Shown here in pieces: positions 8,254-17,356 of a stretch of 64,000 nucleotides of DNA. The first letter of the stretch is position 1, and each line of letters opens with the position of its first letter. The notes under the pieces are model-generated. The model was not told where the DNA came from. It searched no databases and worked only from the letters and a program-made list of their open reading frames with translations. The DNA comes from QKMZ01 sp012965515 (GTDB lineage Bacteria; Cyanobacteriota; Vampirovibrionia; Obscuribacterales; Obscuribacteraceae), in assembly GCA_937879965.1 (NCBI GenBank), contig CALFMP010000048.1, positions 360,085 through 424,084 on the forward strand. Direction: 5' to 3'. The position numbers and the translations under genes were made by a program.

Positions 8254-9048
8254 ATGCAAATAGTCAATATTGCTGCGTATAAGTTCGTCGGCATTCCCGA
8301 ACCGGCCAAGTGGCAGCCTGTAATTAAGGACCGTTGCGTTGCTCTTCATTTGAAGGGCACTGTTTTGCTTGCCACGGAAGGAATCAATCTCTTCCTGGCT
8401 GGCAGTCGTGATGCGATCGATCAGTTCTTGAGCTTTTTGCAAACTGACGAGTTTTTTGGTGGACGCTTCACTGAACTGGACGTCAAGGAAAGTTTTTCTG
8501 TCAGTCAACCGTTTCGAAAAATGGTGGTTCGCATTGCTGCGGAAATAATTACAATGCGGCATCCAATGATTCAACCGGAAGCAAGCCGAGCACCTCATGT
8601 CGATGCTGTCACACTGAAAAGGTGGCTCGACCAGGGCCGTGACGATGAAGGACGAGAGATATTGCTTCTTGATACTCGTAACGACTTTGAAGTGGAGATG
8701 GGGACATTTGAAAACGCACTAGATCTTCACATAGAAAAGTTTAGCGACTTTCCCGATGCCATATCTACAACCATGGATAAGGCAGACAACTCATTGAATG
8801 ACAAAACAATTGTTTCCTTTTGCACCGGCGGTATTCGTTGTGAGAAGGCTGCACTGTATTTGCAGGAAAAAGGGCATCCGAAGGTCTTGCAACTTGATGG
8901 CGGAATCCTGAAGTATTTCGAAGAAGTTGGCGGCGCGCACTGGCAGGGTGAGTGTTTCGTGTTCGATGAGCGTGTTTCGCTCGATCCAGGTTTAAAAGCG
9001 AGTGGAAAAACTCTTGCCGATCGCCGCGAAAAGAAAGCAAAAGAATAG
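8254..9048 (+). CDS. trhO: tRNA uridine(34) hydroxylase / rhodanese-domain protein (TrhO-like)
   Basis: TrhO proteins use oxygen to hydroxylate uridine 34 in certain tRNAs. The N-terminal part holds the conserved 'GTVLLATEGINLFLAG'. The C-terminal rhodanese domain holds 'LLLDTRNDFEVEMGTFENA' and the active-site loop 'SFCTGGIRCEKA' with Cys190 and Cys196, exactly as in the family. Length (264 aa) matches the shorter bacterial members. ATG 8254 follows a GTG at 8248 by two codons; neither has a strong ribosome site, and I prefer the ATG. The next gene starts 13 nt after its stop, so they may be co-transcribed. Confidence 0.88.
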   Translation: MQIVNIAAYKFVGIPEPAKWQPVIKDRCVALHLKGTVLLATEGINLFLAGSRDAIDQFLSFLQTDEFFGGRFTELDVKESFSVSQPFRKMVVRIAAEIITMRHPMIQPEASRAPHVDAVTLKRWLDQGRDDEGREILLLDTRNDFEVEMGTFENALDLHIEKFSDFPDAISTTMDKADNSLNDKTIVSFCTGGIRCEKAALYLQEKGHPKVLQLDGGILKYFEEVGGAHWQGECFVFDERVSLDPGLKASGKTLADRREKKAKE

Positions 9049-9061
9049 GAGTGGTTTTGAG

Positions 9062-9565
9062 ATGCTTCGGATGTTTTGCCTCTTGTTTGCACTGGGATTG
9101 TTTCTTCCAGCGCGACTTTTGATGGTTCCCGCTTGCGCAAAAGAGAATGAAGTTAAGTCTCCGGCACTAACGGTCGGTGAGCGGAGTACCTCCAAGTTTG
9201 CAAAGGAAATTGCTGCTCTTGTTTCCAGGCAAGAACAAGCTTGGAACAAAGGTGATTTGGATGCTTTTCTCGGCGAGTATTTAAAGTCCGCTCAAGTCAC
9301 TTATGTCTCTAACGGATCAGTGAAGCGAGGATATGATGCTATAAGAGAGCACTATCTCAAACGCTACGGAAACAGCAAATCTTCAATGGGCGCATTGAGA
9401 CTTTCCGATTTAGAAATCAGCGACATCGGTGATAAGCACGTCCTTTGTATAGGAAAGTTCACCGTTATACATCACGCACATGTGCCAATCTATGGCAGAT
9501 TCAGTCTCATTTTTGTGAAGAGCAAAGGTGCTTGGAAAATTATGTACGATCACAGTTCTCAGTGA
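9062..9565 (+). CDS. Secreted SnoaL/DUF4440-like protein
   Basis: The N-terminus is a signal peptide ('MLRMFCLLFALGLFLPA' and cleavage near 'PACA'). The mature part is one NTF2-like domain: 'LVSRQEQAWNKGDLDAFLGE', 'YVSNGSVKRGYDAIREHY', and a closing strand 'GRFSLIFVKSKGAWKIMYDH'. This order is typical of DUF4440/SnoaL proteins, which bind small ligands; few have known substrates. AGGAG lies 10 nt before ATG 9062. Its stop lies one base from the end of the convergent DUF2156 gene. Confidence 0.82.
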   Translation: MLRMFCLLFALGLFLPARLLMVPACAKENEVKSPALTVGERSTSKFAKEIAALVSRQEQAWNKGDLDAFLGEYLKSAQVTYVSNGSVKRGYDAIREHYLKRYGNSKSSMGALRLSDLEISDIGDKHVLCIGKFTVIHHAHVPIYGRFSLIFVKSKGAWKIMYDHSSQ

Positions 9566-9566
9566 G

Positions 9567-10814
9567 TTAGTGCTTTTCTTGAGAAGCAGTTTGTTCTACT
9601 GCTTCTGCGTTTTTCTTGCACAGTGCTGAGCGGAATAGTTCAATCGTTGATCTTTTGATGTGATTGATCGTTTGCTGCAGTGGATTGAGACCCAAGACGC
9701 GATATACGTCGTAAAGTCTGATCAGAAAGAAGCGCGTTTTCATCGCGCAATAGACTTTGTCTTCTCGTGCACCTTCCAATTCCGGTCGGTACTTGAGCTT
9801 GTGACGCGCCAAGTTCTTGAAGTTGTAGAGGAAATTCGCTCTTTCGAATGCGTACTTGAAGTGCGCTTTCAGGAGTTTGCTGTGCTTGAATTCCTGCGAG
9901 TCATCAACTTTTGCCAGCGGTGAAAGTCCAAGCGAGAGGTCTTTCTTGCCTTCTTGTTTGAACTTTTCGATTGCTTCCAAAATGATGAAATCAACAATGG
10001 AATATGTTCTCTCCAAATTGGTGCGCAAATGATTAGCGATGTAACCGCTCACCTTTCCATCTTCGTACATTGGATCGAATATCACGAAGCCGACAACCTC
10101 GTTGTCCTTGATGGCGACGAACTTTCTGACATCTATTTCGTCGACGAATACGACTGGACGCACAATAAATTGCATCTCGTTGTCGCTGATCACTTTCTCT
10201 TTCATCCAGCCATCGCTGATTTTCTTGAAAGACTTCAGCATGGCATCGTCTACGGTATCAATCTCAACAACCGTAAGATTGTCTTTCTTTGCACCGTTGC
10301 GAGCATTTCTTAACTGCTGTTTCTTATTGCCCACCAAATTGAACTTCTGAATTTCAATTACGGTTTCAACACCAAGTTCGTTCACCGTAAATCCCATTTC
10401 GTTAAGAATTTTGCCGGTGTCGTGCGAAATGTGCAGGAATACAGGATCATTCTTTTCTTTCATGAACTCTTGAATCAGAGCTTTCATGTTTTCCTTGCTG
10501 CAAATCGGATCTGCAAGCACGCAAACTGAGTTGGGACCGTCTCTCAATGGCGTGTACGCGATATAGCCAAGCTCAGGGTGCATGAAGTACTGCAAGCCCT
10601 TTTGCAGTGACGAGTAAGCAAGCGAGCCATATCCATGCATCTGTAGCTTTTCAATGCGGAATTTTGCAGTCTCAGTGCTGTTTTTCACTGAACTCACAGC
10701 AGTTTGAAGCTTCTCTTGATTCGCCTTCATTGCTCTAAGGGTCATTCCAAGCTGACCCCTCGTGAACTTCAAGGTCGGTGGCGCGGATACTGCCGTTTTC
10801 TTTTTGTCGTTCAC
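9567..10814 (-). CDS. DUF2156 protein, related to the C-terminal domain of phosphatidylglycerol lysyltransferase
   Basis: DUF2156 is a double GNAT-like fold found in MprF, which moves amino acids from aminoacyl-tRNA to lipids. Here it stands alone as a soluble 415-residue protein without the membrane flippase. Visible blocks are 'MHGYGSLAYSSLQKGLQYF', 'GYIAYTPL', 'VLADPICSKENMKALI', 'FLHISHDTGKILNEMGF', then 'QLRNARNGAK', 'FVIFDPMY', 'ILEAIEKFKQEGKKDLSLGL' and 'LARHKLKYRPE'. These match free-standing DUF2156 proteins of many bacteria. The GTG start at 10814 has GGAG about 10 nt upstream. The acceptor substrate is unknown. Confidence 0.82.
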   Translation of the reverse strand: MNDKKKTAVSAPPTLKFTRGQLGMTLRAMKANQEKLQTAVSSVKNSTETAKFRIEKLQMHGYGSLAYSSLQKGLQYFMHPELGYIAYTPLRDGPNSVCVLADPICSKENMKALIQEFMKEKNDPVFLHISHDTGKILNEMGFTVNELGVETVIEIQKFNLVGNKKQQLRNARNGAKKDNLTVVEIDTVDDAMLKSFKKISDGWMKEKVISDNEMQFIVRPVVFVDEIDVRKFVAIKDNEVVGFVIFDPMYEDGKVSGYIANHLRTNLERTYSIVDFIILEAIEKFKQEGKKDLSLGLSPLAKVDDSQEFKHSKLLKAHFKYAFERANFLYNFKNLARHKLKYRPELEGAREDKVYCAMKTRFFLIRLYDVYRVLGLNPLQQTINHIKRSTIELFRSALCKKNAEAVEQTASQEKH

Positions 10815-11127
10815 TTAACGAAACTCCCATTGCCGGATGCCCATTCGAACTAATGGAGTGACAGCCTGCGGATTACTCGGACAGAATCGTCCGGCGCCGC
10901 GCATGCTCGACGTTTATAACTGTAAGCCCCCTCACTACTATACAACAGGTGAGTGTCCGGATTGCCGCATATTGGCAATATCGACGGTTGCTAAGTAGCT
11001 GCGAGTAGGGGATTTGCGACCTTGTGCTTTGCAACCTCTGGGTCTTGTTCTGACCAGGCAGGGGGATTTTCGACTGTTTCGGAATACAATTAATGGATTC
11101 AGTTTCCGATGGCTTGCGTTCAATCTT
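10815..11127. other. Intergenic region between divergent genes
   Basis: About 310 bp separate the DUF2156 start and the WD40 protein start and should hold promoters for both. An open frame reaches back on the + strand to TTG 11014 but has no ribosome site and precedes the signal peptide, so I treat it as non-coding. No strong palindrome or terminator was seen. Confidence 0.4.
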
Positions 11128-12957
11128 ATGTCTCGCATCTCTGCCAGAATCAGGGTTTTGTTGATTTCAGCGCTCATTTGCAGCTGGTCGGCTTGTTTCC
11201 TACATTACAGTCCTGCCGCAATGGCACAGGACGCGGTCTGGTCGTCTATGTATGACGTGGCTGCGAAGGCTTTCGAGGATGAGGACTATTCACGCGCTGA
11301 GAAGCTGGTTCTAGAAACGGTCGAGGAAGCCGAATCACTTCCGAAAGATGGCAATCAGCTCGCAAAAACGCTCACGTTGCTTCGAAAGATCTATGAGGCT
11401 GAGAAGAAGCAAGGCGAAGCTGAGAAAGTTGCCGCACGTATCGAATCTCTCGGCGGATACAAAGAAGAACCACCAAAGAGAGCTGTTCGCAGAACAGTCT
11501 CGAAGACTGAAGAGAAAACTGCTGCGAAAGTAGAGGATTCAACCGTTAATTCGGATGAGAACGTGACGGCAAAGGCAGAAGACAAAGTTTCTGCAAAGAC
11601 CGAAGAAAAGATTTCGACAAAGACTGAGAGCAAGGCAAGTTCTAAGAAGGAAGAGAGCGTTGAAAATTCTGCTGATTTAAAAACTGAGGATAAAACACCG
11701 GCAAAGACTGAGTCCGAATCGAAAGACGAACCTAAGACCGAGGCAAAATCAGAATCCAAAACTGAATCGAAGTCTAAAACGAAAGTTGCCGCTAAATCAG
11801 AGAACAAGGCAGACACTGCAGCAAGTGAAAAACTCGCAGATCGAAGCTCTGATAAGAGCGGCGATAGCAAAGGCATTTTCCGAGACGAGAAATCCGATCC
11901 TCTGCAATTTGAAGTGTCCACAAAACCTGATGGAAAAAAAGCAGAAACTCCAAGCAAGCCAGCAGCTAAGACTGAAGAACCTGAGTTGAATATTGAGCGT
12001 GAGTTGAGAAACTCGCAAGTTGCGTCAAATGCTGTCAGCCAGGTAAAAACAGAAGGCAATGCCCAAGTTTACAAGTTGAAAGAAGTAATGAAACTTGAAG
12101 GGCACATGGGCTGGAGCAAATGTGTCGATATCTCCGCTGACGCGACACAAGCGCTGTCTGGAAGTGCGGACAACACCATGAGACTTTGGGACTTAACCAC
12201 TGGCAAAGAAATCCAGAAATTCGAAGGGCATGACGAGCCGGTCAACAGTGTTGCGTTCTCACCTTCCGCCGATCGAGGACTATCCGGAAGTAGCGATAAG
12301 ACCGTTCGCCTATGGGATCTCGAAGCAGGAACAGAAATTAGGAAATTTCTCGGTCATGCAAATCTTGTCACTTGTGTTGCGTTTGCACCGATCGGTTCGT
12401 TGATAGCGTCCGGCAGTTACGATGGCACCGTGCGCATCTGGGACTCTCAGACAGGTAAAGAAGTCAACCGACTAGAAGGCAATTTGGGCACGGTCAAGTG
12501 TCTTGCCTTCACTCCTGACGCAGATGAGATCATTTCCGGTGGCACTGATAAGTTATTGACTCTTTGGAATGTGAAATCCGGTAAGAAGCTGAGAACCTTT
12601 ACTGGTCACTCTGCAGAAGTCGCTACCGTTGCAATCTCGGATGATGGCAGTAGAGTTGTTTCCGCCGGGCGTGATACCACTGTGAGAACTTGGGACATCG
12701 ACTCTGGTGAAGAATTGAAGTCTATGACCGGTCACACTAATTGGGTCGTCAAAACTCGATTTATTTCTGTCGATAAAGTTATTTCGGGCAGCCTGGACAA
12801 GACGTTTCGAATTTGGGACGTGGACGAAGGGCGCGAAGAAAGAATCTTCAATCTTCAGCATTTTGGAATGTGGAGCCTGGGATTTTCAGAACTTGGTGAT
12901 AAGGCAATTACCGGGAGCGACGACTTCACCTTGCGCGTTTGGCAGATGAAGCCTTAG
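11128..12957 (+). CDS. Secreted WD40-repeat protein with a Lys/Thr/Glu-rich linker
   Basis: The chain begins with a signal peptide ('VLLISALICSWSACFLHYS', cleavage near 'AAMAQ') and a short helical TPR-like pair (residues 40-105). About 200 residues of low-complexity linker rich in K, T, E, S, A and D follow. The last 290 residues form seven WD40 repeats, each ending in a variant of 'TVRLWD' (MRLWD, VRLWD, VRIWD, LTLWN, VRTWD, FRIWD, LRVWQ), enough for one complete seven-bladed propeller. It is likely a periplasmic or surface protein-binding platform. I chose ATG 11128 because it places the signal peptide at the N-terminus. Its last 32 bases overlap the end of the convergent TPR-caspase gene. 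Confidence 0.85.
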   Translation: MSRISARIRVLLISALICSWSACFLHYSPAAMAQDAVWSSMYDVAAKAFEDEDYSRAEKLVLETVEEAESLPKDGNQLAKTLTLLRKIYEAEKKQGEAEKVAARIESLGGYKEEPPKRAVRRTVSKTEEKTAAKVEDSTVNSDENVTAKAEDKVSAKTEEKISTKTESKASSKKEESVENSADLKTEDKTPAKTESESKDEPKTEAKSESKTESKSKTKVAAKSENKADTAASEKLADRSSDKSGDSKGIFRDEKSDPLQFEVSTKPDGKKAETPSKPAAKTEEPELNIERELRNSQVASNAVSQVKTEGNAQVYKLKEVMKLEGHMGWSKCVDISADATQALSGSADNTMRLWDLTTGKEIQKFEGHDEPVNSVAFSPSADRGLSGSSDKTVRLWDLEAGTEIRKFLGHANLVTCVAFAPIGSLIASGSYDGTVRIWDSQTGKEVNRLEGNLGTVKCLAFTPDADEIISGGTDKLLTLWNVKSGKKLRTFTGHSAEVATVAISDDGSRVVSAGRDTTVRTWDIDSGEELKSMTGHTNWVVKTRFISVDKVISGSLDKTFRIWDVDEGREERIFNLQHFGMWSLGFSELGDKAITGSDDFTLRVWQMKP

Positions 12958-15604
12958 CACCTTTTCGAGGTTCTCCGCCACCAATACCTTTTCGAGCGTC
13001 GCCACTACTGGCGGTGCTTGAAGTCGGTTGATCCGGAAGATCTATACTGCCGATACCCTTGATAGGATGTGCAGGCGGCACACCGATGATTAATTCATCG
13101 CCTTCCCATTTGCTCTTCATTACAGGATTTTGCAGCACGCCTCGGTCGCGCATAACTTCTCGCTGCACTTCTTCATTGAGGTAGTTAAATGCTTCACCAA
13201 GCTTGGTCATTTTCCCGTTCTTTCTCAATCCTTCAATGAGGTGTTTCGTAAACACGCTTCCTTGATATCTTTTCGATTCCCAGGAGCGTTGCTCCGGACT
13301 GCTGGAGGAAAGTACCAGTTGTCCGGTGCCTTGCACGATATTATCAACGTTGACGTTGGCTGCACGAGCCAATCCTTTTGAGCTTGGTGCCGCGTTTCCG
13401 CTGTGGCATGCATCAAGGAGAACCATGACTCGATCGCAATGAACGCGCTCTTTAATGATGCGCGATAGATCTTGCATGGCGATTCCAGTTACGTATAGAT
13501 CGTTGACGTCGGTGTCGTGTGCCACCAAATAGTTAACCCCGCCTACATCCAAGCTGGACGGACTGCCGTGGCTGGAGAAATAGATAACCACAAGGTCATC
13601 CGGCTCAGCCACACGAGGAAGCCACTTGTTGCCCAAGAGCGAAAGAATGTTCGCACGAGTCGCTGAACTATCGGTTAGCAATTGGACGTGATCTGGTGCA
13701 AAGTTTTTTTCAGTGACCAGGAAATCGTAAAAGTCTTTCGCGTCTTTTGCACAGTAGTGCAAATTGATGCTTGAATCTTTGAAATTGCTGATACCAACAA
13801 TGAGAGCCCATTTGTCTCGAATCGGTTTGTTATTGACTGTCTTTTGCGCTGGTGCAATTGCTGCAGCTGCAACTTCTTCTACATTGCGCGAAGCAACGAC
13901 AGGCTCCGCGCCACCACCTTGCTGCGCCAGTTCTTCTTGTTGCGCTGCTCGTTTTCTTTTCTTGAATGATTCTATTGCACGTTCTGCTTTGCGTGATAAG
14001 TCACCAGTAAATGCACGTTCGTTCATGCCGGTAACAGCTCTAGCCATACGCGTATCGACAAGAATCGCACCAGCTTCTTCTTGGTTTGAAGAATTTATGA
14101 GCACCTTTGCACAATCTTCTAGGTTGAAGATGGCAAACTTCTGAGTGCCGTCCGCGCTGTTCTTGAGTTTTGCCATTGCAGTGCGGAACAACGCTTCAGC
14201 CTTCGTCGGTTGGCGCTTCTTGAGGTAAACACGTCCAAGCATCATATAGCTGTAATAGAGTTTTGGATCGTTCTTGCTCATCTGCTTTTCTTTTATTCCG
14301 AGCGCGCGTTTCTCCAAGGCTTCTGCCGTGTCGCCGCTGTTTTCCGCAAGTTCGATAAGTGCTGCCTGCTCTAGCATATCTGCCAGTGCTAAATCCTTTT
14401 CGGCTTTAGCTTCCTTGGCACTGATTGCTTCTTGGAGTTGTTGCTTTTTGTTGGCAAGATATTGAGCGCCGAAATTTTTGGCCTCGCCTATGTCGGAAAC
14501 AGCACCGCTGCTGTCTCCAATTGCCATGCGCGCCATAGCTCTGCTGTAGAAACCCTCGGCGGTTTTTTCTCCACTCAATGCGGCATCGAGGTCCTTTTGT
14601 GCATTGATGTATTCGCCCTGTGCGACGTATGCAGCAGCGCGATCCATTAGCGCCGGGCTGTATTTCGGGTTTAAGCGAATTGCTTCGCTGAGGTCGGTAA
14701 TTGCGCCCTTACTGTCGCCTTTGCCCAGTTTTAACTTTCCTAGGTGATAGCGAGTCGTCGCTTCATCCGCTTTCCATGCGGAAGCTTCCTGTAAGTCCGA
14801 TATTGCTTTGTCTGTCTCTCCCAATTGCGCGTATGCGAGTCCGCGTTGGAGATAATACTCTCCGTTTTTCCGGCTACCTTTCAAATTTTTACTGTAATAA
14901 GCGATAACCTGTTTGAAGTTTTCCTCAGCTGAACCTTTGCTTCCCTTTTTGAGCTGCACTTCTGCGAGTTGGAATCTCAATCCAGTGGCGCCCGACTTGT
15001 TCTTCTTGAGTAAGTACTCGTAGTCTTCGATTGCCCCGTCTAAATCATTAGATAATGCGCGGCAATCTGCTCGTTCCTTAATTGCGTCGAAAGAGCCAGG
15101 GTCTAATTTAAGAGCGGTTGAATAGTCATTAATCGCTTTTTGATAGTCGCCAATCTTCTTGTACGCGGCACCTCTATTCAGGAGGGCGCTCGTGTTTTTG
15201 GGGCTTAAACGTAGGGCCTGCGAGTAGTCTTCGACTGCCGGCGGATATTCGCTTTGCTTTGCGTGGAGTTCGCCGCGTTTAATGAAGGACTCGACCACGT
15301 TTGGATTAATCTTGATCGCCTGGTCGTAGTCCGCCAGAGCTCCCTCATAGTCTTTCAGTTCGGAGCGCGCGGCGGCCCTGTTTAAGTATGCTTCGTATAC
15401 GTTTGGATTGTCCCTGAGAACCAGGGTGAAAGATGCGACCGCACTCTCATAGTCTTTCTTGACCATTTGATAGAGTCCACGGGTCAAATCCTTCTGATAA
15501 GTTTTCGTGTCAGAGAATGCCGGCTCAGTCGTGACGGTTAACACGCTCAATAGAAAAACACTCAAAGCCAAGGCTGTTGCGCCGATACGGTAGAAGTCCT
15601 TCAC
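12926..15604 (-). CDS. TPR-repeat protein with C-terminal caspase-like (peptidase C14) domain
   Basis: A signal peptide (residues 1-31) is followed by about ten TPR units up to residue 390 (for example 'YLNRAAARSELKDYEGALAD'), a charged coiled region, and a caspase-fold domain at 597-770. The catalytic dyad is intact: His679 in 'IYFSSHG' and Cys733 in 'LLDACHSG'. The domain opening 'WALIVGISNFKD' and 'AKDAKDFYDFL' is standard for prokaryotic caspase homologues. The last 100 residues are disordered, and the C-terminus is basic. Such proteins cleave after Arg or Lys, or after Asp, depending on subgroup; I cannot choose. The GTG start at 15604 has GGGG 7 nt upstream. The presence of a signal suggests action outside the cytoplasm. 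Confidence 0.88.
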   Translation of the reverse strand: MKDFYRIGATALALSVFLLSVLTVTTEPAFSDTKTYQKDLTRGLYQMVKKDYESAVASFTLVLRDNPNVYEAYLNRAAARSELKDYEGALADYDQAIKINPNVVESFIKRGELHAKQSEYPPAVEDYSQALRLSPKNTSALLNRGAAYKKIGDYQKAINDYSTALKLDPGSFDAIKERADCRALSNDLDGAIEDYEYLLKKNKSGATGLRFQLAEVQLKKGSKGSAEENFKQVIAYYSKNLKGSRKNGEYYLQRGLAYAQLGETDKAISDLQEASAWKADEATTRYHLGKLKLGKGDSKGAITDLSEAIRLNPKYSPALMDRAAAYVAQGEYINAQKDLDAALSGEKTAEGFYSRAMARMAIGDSSGAVSDIGEAKNFGAQYLANKKQQLQEAISAKEAKAEKDLALADMLEQAALIELAENSGDTAEALEKRALGIKEKQMSKNDPKLYYSYMMLGRVYLKKRQPTKAEALFRTAMAKLKNSADGTQKFAIFNLEDCAKVLINSSNQEEAGAILVDTRMARAVTGMNERAFTGDLSRKAERAIESFKKRKRAAQQEELAQQGGGAEPVVASRNVEEVAAAAIAPAQKTVNNKPIRDKWALIVGISNFKDSSINLHYCAKDAKDFYDFLVTEKNFAPDHVQLLTDSSATRANILSLLGNKWLPRVAEPDDLVVIYFSSHGSPSSLDVGGVNYLVAHDTDVNDLYVTGIAMQDLSRIIKERVHCDRVMVLLDACHSGNAAPSSKGLARAANVNVDNIVQGTGQLVLSSSSPEQRSWESKRYQGSVFTKHLIEGLRKNGKMTKLGEAFNYLNEEVQREVMRDRGVLQNPVMKSKWEGDELIIGVPPAHPIKGIGSIDLPDQPTSSTASSGDARKGIGGGEPRKGAKASSAKRAR

Positions 15605-15713
15605 CTTAAAGCCCCATATTGAAGGTATCTATATTTGTCTAATTCGGATTCCTTGCCTTCTTATTCCCCGTAACACGATCTCGGCAAACGGGAAAAGCTT
15701 GAACTATTGAGGG

Positions 15714-17342
15714 TTAAGCTCTCTTTGGGGATGGAAACAGACAGGCGCAGCCGAAAGTGGTGAGGGCGCCCGCCAGAATCCTGAAAGGAAAGGCAATTTG
15801 GGGAAAGGCCGGGGCCGTGTTAATGGACAGAAAATGAAAGATTTGGTCAGGCAGCCCGGAAAAGATTGCCACAATAACAAAGCCGGCGCACATCGCGATG
15901 AGATTGCCTAGATCATTACCGCGGCTCTTTGTAAGCAGGCCCACCAGAAAGACTCCCAGCAGTGAACCATAGGTGTAGCCAAAAATTCCGAGAACAATTG
16001 GAATGATTCGAGATTCTGGATGCTCGATAACGAAATATGCGGTGGCGCTGGCGACGAGGATCATAAATACGGCAAAAACATAAGTGAATCTTCGAACAGT
16101 GCGGACCGCCTCGTCTTCTTCTCTTTCTCCTCTTTCTCCTTCATGTTCTTTCGTTTTAGAAACAGGCTCAGCGACGGATGCTTTGTGCCAGTCACGTGTA
16201 TAACTAGTGGCAAGCGCATTTAAAGCAGCGCTGAGAGAGCCCATCGATGTTGCGAAGATGCCCGCGATCAGAAGTCCTCGCAATCCGGCCGGAAGATGTT
16301 TCAGAATGAAATAGGCAAAAACCTCATTGGTCTTCTCAGGCAGACCAGGATCGTGATTCGATTGAAAGTAAATGCTCATGAGAATTCCGATCGTCAAGAA
16401 AATGAAGCCGATTGGCAAATCAGCGATACCGGAGAGCACAAGGGATAACCTGCTTTTCTTGTAATCAGTTGCGGTGAGCATGCGCTGCACCATGTCCTGA
16501 TCTGTGCCATGTGTGGCTAGTGTTGTAAATGTCATTCCTAGCAATGCAGCCCAAATTGTGTATTCGGAGGTAAGAATATTCAGAATATTCTTCTGAATTG
16601 TTTCACCAGATATAGTGCCACTAGTAAACAGCGATAAACTGCCGCTTTCGATCAAATGGCGTAGAGCGTTTGCACCGCCGGTGTTTTGAATCTGAGCCAG
16701 GAGAACTAAAATCGCTCCAAGGGCACCGGTAAACATGACAGTAGATTGAATGCAATCGGTCCAAATTACAGCTTTGATACCACCTAAGGAGGTGTAGATA
16801 GCGGTCAAAGCGGTGATTAAAACTATGGAGCTAATGTATATGACGAGCTGCTCTGCGTGATTGGCCTGGGCGCCTGTCATTATGCTGAAACCGACTGCAA
16901 GTACGATCGCAGCAACATAGAGACGCGCGCCGGATGCCAGCGTGCGTGTGAGCAGGAAAATCGCAGAGGCGGCTTGACGCGTTCTTTTTCCAAAACGCCA
17001 TTCGAGAAATTCATAAATTGAGTAGACCTTCAAATCATAGAAAGGTTTGATGAACAAAAACGCTACTATGATGCGGCCGATAATAGTGCCAAAGACGAGT
17101 TGCAAAAAGGTGTAGTTGACGAGCTTGTATCCTTCACCAGGGGTTCCAAGAAAGGTGGCGGCGCTTGTCTCCGCTGCGATGATTGACGCAAGTACAGCCC
17201 ACCATGGAATCGACCTGCCACCCAGAGCGAATGACTCGAGATTGCTTTCCTTCTCTGCGAATCTGAGACCGACAAACATTACGGCACCAAAATATGCAAG
17301 TATCACAGCAATATCTATGGCAATTTGCAATCCGGAATTCAT
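15714..17342 (-). CDS. Sodium:solute symporter (SSS/SLC5 family)
   Basis: A 542-residue transporter with about 13 hydrophobic segments. Family signs include the first helix followed by 'ESFALGGRSIPWWAVLAS', the sodium-site region 'AAETSAATFLGTPGEGY', 'YTSLGGIKAVIWTD' and 'GTDQDMVQRML', and the late 'GIFATSMGSLSAALNALATS'. A charged cytoplasmic loop near residues 395-415 ('EHEGERGEREEDEAV') is lineage specific. The substrate is not readable; sugars, amino acids or short carboxylates are options. It is the last gene of an operon after a response regulator and two histidine kinases, 14 nt after the second kinase, so its expression or activity is probably tied to that signal pathway. Confidence 0.88.
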   Translation of the reverse strand: MNSGLQIAIDIAVILAYFGAVMFVGLRFAEKESNLESFALGGRSIPWWAVLASIIAAETSAATFLGTPGEGYKLVNYTFLQLVFGTIIGRIIVAFLFIKPFYDLKVYSIYEFLEWRFGKRTRQAASAIFLLTRTLASGARLYVAAIVLAVGFSIMTGAQANHAEQLVIYISSIVLITALTAIYTSLGGIKAVIWTDCIQSTVMFTGALGAILVLLAQIQNTGGANALRHLIESGSLSLFTSGTISGETIQKNILNILTSEYTIWAALLGMTFTTLATHGTDQDMVQRMLTATDYKKSRLSLVLSGIADLPIGFIFLTIGILMSIYFQSNHDPGLPEKTNEVFAYFILKHLPAGLRGLLIAGIFATSMGSLSAALNALATSYTRDWHKASVAEPVSKTKEHEGERGEREEDEAVRTVRRFTYVFAVFMILVASATAYFVIEHPESRIIPIVLGIFGYTYGSLLGVFLVGLLTKSRGNDLGNLIAMCAGFVIVAIFSGLPDQIFHFLSINTAPAFPQIAFPFRILAGALTTFGCACLFPSPKRA

Positions 17343-17356
17343 TGGAAGAATGTTTG

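Noticed and set aside
11391..12059. A 222-codon minus-strand frame opposite the WD40 protein linker
   Set aside because: It is the mirror of the Lys/Thr/Glu repeats and codes only Ser/Phe/Ala-rich low complexity.
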